64,000 nucleotides of DNA from the NCBI GenBank assembly GCA_039545275.1, contig BCHS01000014.1, forward strand, positions 429,725 to 493,724, in the 5' to 3' direction. The stretch is from Pseudomicrostroma phylloplanum. Taxonomy: Eukaryota > Basidiomycota > Exobasidiomycetes > Microstromatales. Below are positions 9,436 to 20,016 of this stretch, one piece after another; position 1 is the stretch's first letter, and the number at the start of each line of letters is the position of its first letter. The notes beneath the pieces were generated by a model. That model worked only from the letters and a program-made list of their open reading frames with translations, did no database searches and had not been told where the DNA came from. The position numbers were made by a program, and so were the translations under genes.

Positions 9436-12400
9436 ATGGACGGCTACTCTCCCACCCGCTCGGGGGCCGCCTCTTCGAGCAGGGACCAGCCTCTCCGCAC
9501 CTCCTCCTCTTCCTCTACGGCGGCCATGTCCCCCTCGCGCTCCTCGCCATTTGCATACCAGCAGAAGCTCCTCGAGCGCTCGGGATCCAAGCCCGCCGCT
9601 CTCGCCGGGAGCAGTACCAGTACAGTTGGGGGCGGAATGACTCCTTCGACCAGCCTGCGCAAATACCCCATGCCGGGGGGTCATCGTCACACCAGCTCTT
9701 TCGATCCAAGCAAGTTCGCAGCCGGCGCTACAGGGGCAATGGGCAATGGCAGTGCGAGCAGGCATGCTCTTTCGGATGGACCAGCCTCTGCCTCTGCTCC
9801 CAGGTCGGGACTAAGTGGCTCGCCTCCCAAAAGCAGCTATCGCAGTGGGATGAGCAGCGCTGCTGCCCCTTCCACTCCTCCGAGCGCGCTGGGCAACGCT
9901 GCCTCCTCCAGGGTCAATCGACACTATTCGATGCCACCAGCGCCCAGAGAGGCAGACAGCTACTCCTCCTCTTCCCAGCCACCCTCACCTGTCAAGCTCG
10001 GCAGCGTATTCCCTGGAGCACCTCGCCCCCTTTCCCCGACGAAGATGTATTACGACCGGCCTCCTTCCCCGCACAAGAGTCCAGGCAAGGACGATGCATC
10101 GTGGATCAAGAATGGCGTTGGAGGAATCAGCAGTGCGCCTGCAGATGGAGGGTCCTTCTGGTCTCACTCTGCGGCAGGTTCACCATCTCAGGCTCCCGCT
10201 GCCGTGCACCTAGGTGGGGTAGGCGATCTCAAACGGTCTAGTGTCGGAGCCCTGAAGATGATGAGGAACTTCACCGCCAAATCGGATCCGGCTTCGCCCT
10301 CTTCACACAACGCTTCTGGTGGAGATGCTGGGACGATGCGCATGACAGTTGGGCGTGCTAGGGCCGAAAGCAGTCACAAGCCTGCCGTTCCTCCCAGCTT
10401 GGGGCTGGACTCGGTGGCTGAGGACCAAAGGCCTGAGCGTCCAGGTCGGATAGAGTCGGAGGATCAAGAGGGAGGCGAGATCTACATCCCGGGAATCACT
10501 ACTGGCGCAGAAGACGTTTCTGGACTGCATGGACGTATTCGTCTAGCTAGACAGGACACGGCTGGACCCGGGACTATTGCGATGGGCAAGTCCAGTAGTA
10601 GTGCCGGCGGGCCCGTGGTAGCAACGAGCAGCATGACCTCATCTCTTCCCTTTTCCGCCAATTCAAAGTGGATGGACACACAACGCCACCTCTTGCAAGC
10701 TTACGAGTACCTCTGCCACTGTGGAGAAGCCAAGCAGTGGATGGAAGCCTGCCTCCTCGATGCTCACGACGAAGCCGCCCTGACTGAAGGCGGAGGCGTG
10801 GGGGATGTGGTGGACATGGAGAACCAGATGCGCAACGGAGTCACCCTTGCCAAGATTGCCCGCCACTTCGAGCCAGAACTCGTACCGAGGATCTTCACAC
10901 ACCCAAAGCTGCAGTATAGACACACGGACAATGTCAATTACTTCTTCAAGTTTGTCCACTGGGTTGGACTGCCCGTCTTTTTCCACTTTGAGCTGACGGA
11001 TCTGTATGAGAAGAAAAATTTCCCAAAGGTGATCTACTGTATTCACGCCCTGAGGTGAGTGTCGGAGAACACGAGTTTGAGCATGCTAGCGTATAAACAC
11101 ATCGCTGACAGTCCTCTGCCACGATGATGTCTCTCTTTGGTCCTGACAGTCACATTCTCGCCCGGCAAGGCAGGTCGGTAAAGGTCAACAACCTCATCGG
11201 CAAGCTTGAATTCACAGACGACCAGCTACAGCAGACGCAGCGAGGCCTCGATGCCGCTGGAGTTGCTATGCCTAGCTTTGGAGGCTTGGGCAAGGCTCTC
11301 GCCAAGGAGATGAATATCGAGCCAGAGCCGGAGCCAGAGCCAGAAGAGACGGAGCAAGAGCGCATCGACCGTGAGTTGCAAGAAAACGTCGCATCTGTCG
11401 TAGCTCTGCAAGCCGCTTGCAGAGGAGCCCTAGCACGAGACGAGTTACAGATCCGGCGAGAAGCTGCCCGACGAGCAGAAGCAGAACGACAACGAGCGAT
11501 CGAAGAAGAGCAGCAACGACGACGGCTCCTCGAGGAAGAAGAGGCCGCGAGACTTGCTGCCGCTGCCGAGCGACAACGACGCCTCGAGGCCTTTGCTCCC
11601 CGTCTCCAATCTGCCGTCCGAGGTGCCCTTGTTCGCAAACGCTTCTACAGCCGCTTTGCCGCACTCGAAGCGCACGACTCGAAGATTGCCGAATTGCAAG
11701 CTCGAGCGAGGGGAATGCTTGGCCGACGTGCTCACCAGCAACTCCTCTCCCGTCTTGCAGAAGCTACCCCTGACATTATCAAGGCACAGACTGCTGCCAG
11801 GGCCCTCTTGGCCAAGAGGGCTCTGCTGACCAAGATCAGAAGTATGAGATCGGTGGATGGCGAGATCGTGCTGGTGCAGGCTCAGATCCGAGGTGTGCTG
11901 GCGAGGAGGAAGCAGAGAGCGCTCGGCTCGGCATTGCAGAGGGCGGAAGTCACTCGCTCCGTAGGTGGGGTGCAGAGTCTCGCCCGTGCCGTCTTGGCTC
12001 GACGCAAGCACCAAGAACAGCAGAAGCAGCTCAGCTACGTCTCGGAAGACGTCACGGCTCTGCAGGCACAGATCCGCGGGATGATGGTCAGACAGGAGTA
12101 CGACTGGTGGAGGAACCACATCCACGAGAACGAACCGGTGGCGGTGTACCTGCAGTCACTCGTGCGGGGTATGCTGGCCCGCAGGGCTTTCCGCAACAAG
12201 ATGCGTCACTACCACGAGCACATGGACAAGGTCGTCAAGATTCAGTCCCTCTTCCGTGGCAGACAGCAGGGGGAACAATACCGCTCCCTCACTATGGGCA
12301 AGAACGTGCCCGTCTCTACCATCAAGAACTTTGGTCACCTACTCAATGACTCTGACCACGACTTTGAGGACGAGATTGAGGTGGAGAGACTCAGAAAGCT

Positions 12401-14729
12401 CGTTGTGAGGAGTATCAGGGAGAATCAGACCCTCGAGAATGACGTCACGGAGCTGGACGGGAAGATTGCCCTGCTGGTCAAGAACAAGATTGGCATCGAG
12501 GAGCTGATCAAGGCCAAGAATGAGAGGGGACTGCTTAGACCCAGAGAGGCCAATGCCGCCACGTCATCCGTCTTGGCTGCTGCTGGTGATCCATTTGCCG
12601 ACGAGACGCTGGACAAGGCGGCGCGCGCGAAGCTGGAGCTCTACCAGGAGCTCTTCTACTCTCTTCAGACTCGACCAGAGTACCTTGCGAGACTCTTTGC
12701 CAGGGTGGGCAAGCTGGACATGGCCGACCGCCAACGCAAGCAGGTCGAGAAGATCGTCCTGACCCTCTTTGGTTACGCTCAAAAGGCGCGCGAGGAATTC
12801 CTCCTGCTGAAGCTCTTCCAGCGATGTGTTCCCGAAGAGCTCGTCCTTGTCAACTCGGTGCAGGACTTTATGCGTGGCAACCCGCAATTCTTCAAGCTGG
12901 TGGTGCAGTACAATCGAGGTGCAAAGGAAAGGCAGTACCTCTGCGATGTCCTCTCACCGCTCGTGAGGAGCATAATCGACGATGAGGGGCTGGACCTCGA
13001 GACGGACCCGTGCGCCATCTATCGAGGCACAATCAATCAGGAAGAGATGGAGACAGGCAGAGCCTCGGCGCGTCCCCTCGAGGTCGACTTCCAGGAAGCT
13101 TTGGCCGACCCAATGGCTCGCACGATCTTCATTCGTCACTTGCAAGCTCTGCGAGCCTCCACTGAGGCTTTCCTCTCGCACATCACAGCCTCGACTCGTC
13201 GCATGCCCTTTGGTGTTCGCTACATCGGCCGAGAGGTCTTCCGCGCCCTGCAAGCTCGCTTCCCACACGAATCAGAAGATAGCCTGATCAAAATCGTCGG
13301 ACACCTTGTCTACTACCGCTACCTCAATCCGGCCGTGGTTGCGCCAGAGTCGTTTGATGTCATCGAGAGTGTCATCGGGCCTCTGCAGCGCAAGAACCTT
13401 GCAGAGGTGTCCAAGATGCTCACGCAAATCTCAAACGGACGTCTCTTCTCCGACGATAATCCTTACCTGCAGCCGCTCAACGAGTACGTCACTCAGGCCT
13501 CGGCGAGGTTCATCCAGTGGCTGTACGCCGTTATCGATGTGCCCGATGCCGAGGAGCACTTCCACGCGGATGAGTTCCTGGACCATGCTGCTGTACAGGC
13601 GCAGCGTCCTGTCATCTATATCTCGCCCAATGAGATCTACTCGATGCACCTGCTGGTCTCGCAGCAGCTCAGCGCCATTTGCCCCGATATGGAGGATCCG
13701 CTGAGGGTGACACTAGAGGAGCTGGGCGCGCCGCCTGTCTCGAGCACGCAGGAGCTGAGCGATGCTCGTCTGGGCGAGATCACATTTGAGCTGGTGAGCA
13801 GGCGAACCTCTCTCAGGGACCCAGAGGCGGACACAAAGGCCCTCTTTGTAGAGACGAAGCGACTGGTCCTCTCCCTGCTCAAGGTCCAATCGGGCAAGAC
13901 GCTTGTGGATGTCTTCCTTACCCCGATCACAGACCAGGACGAGGCTACGTGGCAGGAGATTGTGGCTCTGGAGAGCCAGCAGCTAGCTGCCAGTCAGCAA
14001 CACCAGCAGCAGCAACAGCGTCGCCATGCCCCTCGCCTAGAGGATGTCCGTCTCATGTCTCTCACGGAGCTCAAGGCTCGGACGATGGAAAATATCCTTC
14101 AGCTGGAGAAGGCAGGCAAGGTGACGCGTGCAAGCGGGTACACCGAGATGCTCAACAGCATTGCGTCGGACATCCGGCAGAAGCACCGCAAGCGCGTGCA
14201 GCGCGCAAACGAGAAGAGCTCCATGCTGAGCACCCTGGACAATCTAGCGCAGAAGAAGCGCTACCTCGAGGAGCAAATTGCCTCGTACCACTCCTATGTG
14301 GACGCCTCGATGCAGACGATGCAGAAAAAGGGCACAAAGAAGCGCTTCGTCGTGCCCTTTTCCCAGCAGTACTTCCACCTCCGCGAGCTCAAGCAACAAG
14401 GGAAAGTCCCACAATTTGGCTCCTACAAGTACCCCGCTGCGCGTCTGCACGAAAAGGGAGTGCTGCTCAGCATAGACGACTTTGGCGAGCGGGCTGGGCA
14501 ATTTGACCAGCTCACACTCACCATCTCCTCGGACCAGCCGGGCGTCTTCACAATCGACGCGCTCCTCCTGGGCGTCAAGGCGGGCAGCACGGACCTGCGC
14601 ATCGAGGAGCTCCTGGAGCTCCAGGCCAACAACAGCGATAATGTGCAGGAGATTGCCATTGGCGGCGCAAAGGCCAGACTCAATCTCAATCTGCTCATCC
14701 ACTTGATCAACAGGAAGTTCTACGCGTAA
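9436..14729 (+). CDS. IQG1: IQGAP-family cytokinesis scaffold
   Basis: IQGAPs link F-actin, calmodulin/myosin light chains and Rho-family GTPases, and assemble the contractile ring in fungi. Exons 9436-11054 and 11150-14729 give 1732 residues. The 95-nt intron uses the AG at 11149; this makes CIHALSHILARQG, the normal CH-domain end, whereas the AG at 11111 leads straight to a stop. Residues 1-400 are disordered and Ser/Pro-rich with CDK-like sites (SPTK, SPHK). A calponin-homology domain spans about 411-550. An acidic EPEPEPE linker follows, then many IQ motifs (about 620-870). The GAP-related domain (about 1060-1340) contains LVYYRYLNPAVVAPESFD. The conserved RasGAP C-terminal domain covers about 1497-1732. 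Family knowledge says the GAP-related domain binds Cdc42/Rac-type GTPases without GAP activity. The assignment is secure. Confidence 0.95.
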
Positions 14730-15093
14730 GGAGGGAAGCTTTGCACTTGGCGATCGAGAGCGAGGGATGGATGACGGATGCACCAATGGACGCAATGGAC
14801 TCTCAGTACCCTGTTTCGCTTTCTCGCTTTCTCCTCATTACACTTCTGCTTTTCCCTTTCCCATGCTCTGCGCTGCCCGCTCAGACCCAGAGATGAGATC
14901 AGGGGAAGAGATAGGGCAGATTTTCAGGAAAGATGTGCAAGTGCGAGCATCGCTGCCTTGTCCGTCTCTGAGTGCTGAGCTATGTTCGTCATCTGTTGAC
15001 ATGGGGACGGTGAGCAAAGATGTAGTGGCTACACGCCTGGCAGCATTGAGGTGATTGTTGAAGGAGCACTGAGCTCGTACAAGGGACCCCCGC
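14730..15093. other. Convergent intergenic gap
   Basis: These 364 bases lie between the 3' ends of IQG1 (+) and the HNH gene (-). No gene is visible; they presumably hold 3' UTRs of both. Confidence 0.5.
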
Positions 15094-16582
15094 CTATTGC
15101 ATTCCTTGTTGCTCTTCCACCCATCGTCTAGTCTCTCGTTCCTGCAACACCTCCTGCCACTGCTCCAACATTACCTCCCTCCGCTCCTCGATCCAGTGCA
15201 GCTTTGAAGCGACCTCTTGTAGTGGCTCCTCACTGACAAGGAAATCGAACAGCGAGCTTGCTGCGGCGGCGTTACCGGTCGTCTTGACGCATGTCTGAGA
15301 AGAGGCTTGCAGATCCTCCGCAAGGGCTGAAGCGGCAGTGTTCAGGACGAGATCTTGCTCGTCGTCCAGCGACTGCCACTCTTGATGCCACGAAGCACCA
15401 AAAGGAGCGTCGCCACTTTGCATGTCACTTTGTTCAGCAGAGAAACTCTCATTTGGCTCTTGATCCTCTGGCTCGATGCTGTCGGAATATAGGGCAGCAT
15501 CTTTGGCCTTGCTCGCGAGCTGCAGTGAGGACGTGTCCGTAGCAGGGGGGCGCAGGATAGGTAAGCTGGGCCATCGTCGTAGTCGTGGAGAGGACAAAGT
15601 CGACAAGGGTCGGTCGAAGGGCAGTGCAGGGAGCACGGACGGCCTTTTGAGGGTTTTGAAGTAGTCAGGCGCGGGAGACCCCAACATGTTGATGACATAA
15701 GACATGACATCGAGGTCTTCGAGGAAAGAAGACTTGTAGCGTCGACCAGACGCACGGCTAACGAACCACATTTGTGACACTGCCACAGCGATGACCGACA
15801 AAATTGACAGCGGTGCCTTGAAGGTATCCAGGCCATGTTGCAGGGAATTAGGGTAGGTTCTGACTCCTGGCTCCTCCCTGAGCTGCTGAAAGGACGGGGG
15901 GGCCTTACAGTTGAAGATGTTTCTTGGCTTGAGATCGAAGAATTCGACTTGATACTCATACTCGGCACGGCACATTGTCCCAATCGTGTGTTTTCGTGGC
16001 CAAGCGGCATATACGGTTTCTTCCCAGCGGGGCTGCCATGCTTGTTGAGAGCTTTGTGATTCTCTCTGGAGGGCGTCCTCGAGCACCTTGACCAGCTGTA
16101 AGAGGTCCCGACGGGTCGGTCGAATTATTGCTGCTCTATCATCTCCGTCCGTCAAGTGTTGGTGAAGCGTGTGCTGGAGAGGCACGAGGTTTGCGGAAGA
16201 GACTTTCCATTTGCACCTTTCCCGTAGAGTCATGGGCGCAAGTTCCATGAGCTCTAACCACAGAATCTGGTAGGCATAATTGCGGGAATCAGCTGTACAG
16301 TCGCGCTTTTATAAGGTCCGGGTCTCTCACCAGACGTGGACAGTCCTTTTCAGCATGGGGGATAACATGTGCCCTCTCAGCGTTGGTAGTGCCTGTTATC
16401 CAGCAGTCACCCTCTTCTACCCCATTTACCACGGCGAAGTGCCTTGCGAGTGCTACCTCTGCCGCGGATGGGCGAGGTCTGCAGTCGCTCCTCTTTCCTA
16501 CGGTGTCGGAGAATGATCTGTATACCAGGGTGCTCACCCTAGGGGCGGGTGAAAAACTCTCAGGGCTGGAAGAACGGGACAT
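15094..16582 (-). CDS. HNH-nuclease-like protein
   Basis: Two exons, 16331-16582 and 15094-16266, separated by a 64-nt intron (GTGAGA...CAG), give 474 residues. The join links an N-terminal half-motif CWITGTTNAERAHVIPHAEK (Cys-x3-Gly, then Ala-His-x2-Pro, residues about 58-78) to SSANLVPLQHTLHQ (Asn and His, about 105-118). Together these form the outline of the HNH_2-type domain common in expanded fungal families. The C-terminal 300 residues have one hydrophobic stretch and an acidic tail, with no recognised domain. In these families the domain is thought to be a beta-beta-alpha-metal nuclease fold, but the function in fungi is largely unknown. The start at 16582 gives MSRSSSPESFSPAPR; an upstream in-frame Met is possible but less natural. 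Confidence 0.65.
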
Positions 16583-17176
16583 GGTGACCTCGACTGGGCA
16601 GGAGCGTGGCAAGTGGTGAAGCCTGTGAGGTGCGATGCAAGGGTAGGCCCCGAAGATGGTAACTTTACGAAGCGATTGCAAGTTGAGAGCATGAACCGAG
16701 ACCCACAGAGGCACCGGAAGCAGATACTTTCCCGGACCGGCACAAGACTGACGCGATGTAGACTTGACATGGCCGCACCGACTTGTCACTGCATCGATGC
16801 ACGGTGCTCTTGATGTGAGTCGCTGATCATGCATGCCTGTCTCGGGCAACCTGGGCAGCCTCGCGCTCACGACTAGGCCCCCTTCCCGCTCCGCCGTGGC
16901 ATTTCTGTCTATCTTGCTCTTCTACACTCAAGACATGGATGGATAAGATGCAGGGCTATGGATTCTTTTGCAGCCAAAGTCGAGCGAGACGAAGAGACAT
17001 GGTAGTCTACAGGTTGCGCCATCTCAGGACGCCATACACAGAAGTCAAGACTTGGCTCAGAGCTCCGAGCAACTTTCAATCATTTGCAGCTCTACAGTCT
17101 GTCTTATACTGCTTCTGTATGGTAACTCTCTGCGCTGGCTTGGAATGGCTACGAGCTACACCCAGATGTGCACTGG
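16583..17176. other. Intergenic region upstream of HNH gene
   Basis: These 594 bases include the promoter of the HNH gene and the 3' flank of NDC1. Upstream in-frame sequence on the minus strand is open to 16870 but looks non-coding. No other gene is visible. Confidence 0.45.
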
Positions 17177-19534
17177 CTACGATACCATGCCAAATCCTCT
17201 CGCCAGGCCCTCCCGACCGCGTTGCGCCTCTTGCACGAGGAGTCGCCACTCCCAGCCTGCCTCGTCTACCTTCCCTGCTCCTCCTTCCGTCTTCTGGTCC
17301 TTTTCTTCTTTCTCACCTGTCGACACGGCTGGCACCATTCGCCTAGCCGCCCTCTCTACCCTCCCGCCCACCGCGACCCATCGCTCCACGCCCAGCGCGC
17401 GCCGCTCGCTCAGCGTGACTGAGCCCCACTCGTCTTCCTGCAGGGAGAAGAGGAGGAGAGTGTAGAGTGCGTGGAGCGTGAGGAGGAGGTGGAGCAGAGC
17501 GTCGCCGTCGTTGCCTCCTGTGTCTGTTTGACTGGGTGCAGCGGAGGGAGCGGAAGGGAGGAGGGAGGATACGTGTGCCGGGAGAAGGGAGGAAGTGCGC
17601 GACCCTAGTGCCTGCAGGGTACTTGCAAGGGGAGCGAGAGCGCCCATAGAGCTCGAGGCAGGGTTACCCGCTCCTGCAGAGGCTGCCGGAGTAGTTGCGA
17701 CTTGCGAACTTGACGTTACTGAGGTGGAAGAGGATCCGGCACCTGCAGACGGTGGAGGAGCGACGAGTCTCTGCCAGACGGTCGTCTGCCCTGCCTCTGC
17801 GGATCCAACAGCCGAGGACTGACCCTGAGCGGCTGCCGGTCTTGCACTTGATGCCGTGGCCGCTGGCGGGGGTGCGCTACCAACTACTCCGCCCTTGACG
17901 ACCTCGAGCTCTTTTCCTTTGCTGCGGGCGGCGATAGCCACAGATGAATCGGCTCCTTTTTTGACCTCGCCAGTCTTCTGAGCTGCAGCACCGGCTCCAG
18001 CGCTTGCACCCTTCTCCCACCCATCGACTGCGCCTTCCACGATACCCAACAGTACTTCACTGACCCTCTCCCAGGCGCTGACGGTCCCACCGCCTCCTCC
18101 TCCTCCTCCTCCGGCAGCAGACGTAGAGGCAGACGTAGAAGCACTGGCTACGCTGGGAACGGCAAAGTGCTTGAAGAAGGCCCGCCTGACTTGTGCGCCT
18201 TGCGTGGTAGTGTCGGTGCAGAGGGCTGTAAAGTCGAAGAGGGCGTGGGTGAAGAGAAAGGCGCGTTCGGCTTCGCTCTCGGTTGCAGTGCTGGCAATAG
18301 CTGCTGGTGTGCTTCTCGGGGCGTACTTCTCCAGAGCGCCAATCATGACCTCGAGGGACTTGCCATTGGCTCCCTGAGCCATGGGGCTGGCCACTTGAGT
18401 GGCAGTGATCGCCAGAGGGTGAGTGGCGTACACTTCCCAGAGGTTGGCAGCTAGTGCCGTAGTCGCACCTTGCACCATCGCACATACTCCCGATGTGAGG
18501 AAGAGGGTAGAGAGGTGGGAAGTCGTGGTGAGGCTGAAGCCGCTCCGCAGCGATGGGATGACCATACGGCGGAGGGACGAGTAGGGTGGGAGGAGAATGA
18601 GCAGCAACCGGAAGAAGGGCAGCCGGAATGGGAGGTAGAGGAGCAGAAGTGCCGTGGAGAGGACGAGGTGCTGCAGCGCTGCCTTGACAAGCAAGGGTGG
18701 AATTGTGTTCGACACCCTCTTGGACAGCGTCGAAGATACCAAAGCCGCTCCGCCGACGGACGCTGGGAGGCTATTAATGAGTGAAGTGGGGAATTGAGGA
18801 ACCCGCAATGGTGGTACAGACCACCTGCCACGAGGTAGAGTCGACGCCAGTAGACTGGAAGCTACGCCCAGCACGAAGGGTTGGAGGAGCATCAGCCATA
18901 CAGCCTCATTGGGCCTCCAGTGATGAGTGGTAGTGGTGACTGTTCTACCGAACGAGCCTATACTTCTGCGGGTCGAGGGTACACGCTGGTATGGCATCCA
19001 CCAGGTGGGCTCTGAGGAGTAGGCGGCAAAGGAGGCTACAAGGATTGCGTTTGACAGGAGCGATGCCGAGCCATGGAGGGCTGCGGACAGCCAGGTGGAG
19101 GAGAGGGAGAAGCGGTACAGCGCTTGACCAGTGGTAGTACCAGCTGGTATTCTGACTCCTAGTGGGAGTTTCACGACTGCTGGGGTTGCTGAAGGCGAGG
19201 CTGCTGGCCCACATAGAGCTGCCTGCCAGGTGGTCCTTGCGAGGATCCTGCGCCTGACTACGAGTGTTGGGAGTATGCCGACGATGAATGCTGAGAGTGA
19301 GCAAAGGAAGAGGGTGGGCCGCAGTGGGAGAAGAAGGATGACCAGTGTAGAGTGAAGCGATGTGAAGAGGTGGACGATGCTGAGGGTCAGGTGCAGGAAT
19401 ACGAGGGTGAGAATGGGCAGCCGCACCAGACGTGGGGAGAGGGAGCGCTTGACCAAGTCGGACCACTGGGGCGTTGCGCCTACCAGAGGCGGCGATCCCG
19501 CTGTAGCCGCAGTAGAGGTAGCCGCCAAGGACAT
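17177..19534 (-). CDS. NDC1: Nuclear pore / spindle pole transmembrane nucleoporin NDC1
   Basis: NDC1 anchors nuclear pore complexes, and in fungi the spindle pole body, in the nuclear envelope. A single frame encodes 785 residues. The N-terminal half has about six hydrophobic segments (starting near residues 38, 62, 140, 220, 300 and 350). The C-terminal half is soluble. The segment NLWEVYATHPLAI, followed by the helical region RAFLFTHALFDFTALCTD and WERVSEVLLGIVEG, follows the Ndc1/Nup family pattern. Low-complexity Gly/Ala/Ser stretches separate C-terminal helices. The identification rests on topology and family-like motifs rather than on a catalytic signature, so some doubt remains; another multi-pass nuclear-envelope protein is the alternative. 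It is divergent from the M28 peptidase gene. Confidence 0.78.
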   Translation of the reverse strand: MSLAATSTAATAGSPPLVGATPQWSDLVKRSLSPRLVRLPILTLVFLHLTLSIVHLFTSLHSTLVILLLPLRPTLFLCSLSAFIVGILPTLVVRRRILARTTWQAALCGPAASPSATPAVVKLPLGVRIPAGTTTGQALYRFSLSSTWLSAALHGSASLLSNAILVASFAAYSSEPTWWMPYQRVPSTRRSIGSFGRTVTTTTHHWRPNEAVWLMLLQPFVLGVASSLLASTLPRGRWSVPPLRVPQFPTSLINSLPASVGGAALVSSTLSKRVSNTIPPLLVKAALQHLVLSTALLLLYLPFRLPFFRLLLILLPPYSSLRRMVIPSLRSGFSLTTTSHLSTLFLTSGVCAMVQGATTALAANLWEVYATHPLAITATQVASPMAQGANGKSLEVMIGALEKYAPRSTPAAIASTATESEAERAFLFTHALFDFTALCTDTTTQGAQVRRAFFKHFAVPSVASASTSASTSAAGGGGGGGGGTVSAWERVSEVLLGIVEGAVDGWEKGASAGAGAAAQKTGEVKKGADSSVAIAARSKGKELEVVKGGVVGSAPPPAATASSARPAAAQGQSSAVGSAEAGQTTVWQRLVAPPPSAGAGSSSTSVTSSSQVATTPAASAGAGNPASSSMGALAPLASTLQALGSRTSSLLPAHVSSLLPSAPSAAPSQTDTGGNDGDALLHLLLTLHALYTLLLFSLQEDEWGSVTLSERRALGVERWVAVGGRVERAARRMVPAVSTGEKEEKDQKTEGGAGKVDEAGWEWRLLVQEAQRGREGLARGFGMVS

Positions 19535-20016
19535 CGTGAGCGGCGCGATGCTGATGGACGGCGTGAGTGGTGCTGGTAGAAGGGAAGGGGTGCAGGAAGC
19601 GGAGCAAGGTAAATTGAGAGAGCAACATCGACTGTGGTAGGAACGGAAGCAGGGCGGAATCTAGACTAGGCGAGGGCGTGATCTGAGCGCAACCCACAAG
19701 CTCCTTCCGCCCGTCGAGGCACTTGGCCAGAGCTCACCCAGCCGGGCAGGGGGCAGAGCGCCTAGGCACTCGCACTCGCACTCACTCACTCAGCGTGTAG
19801 TGTACTGATCTCATCCCATCCAAGGCGCTGATACCAATCCGCACACACCATTCCACCCACTCCCTCCCTCCGTATCATCGTCCACGCCGCCACGGACAGA
19901 TGCTCATCTGGAGCCACTTGGCTTCTGAGCAACACACGCTTCACACCCGCCAGCATCGCCATCAGCCTCACCATTCCATTCATTCACACCACCTCCACCG
20001 CCAGCCGCCGCACACC
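19535..20016. promoter_or_regulatory. Divergent promoter region NDC1 / M28 peptidase
   Basis: These 482 bases lie between two divergent start codons. Short CA/CT-rich tracts precede the peptidase start (CCACACCATG-like context). No gene is visible. Confidence 0.5.

Noticed and set aside
11055..11111. Shorter IQGAP intron ending at 11111
   Set aside because: It shifts frame into a stop within a few codons; the acceptor at 11149 restores CH-domain sequence.
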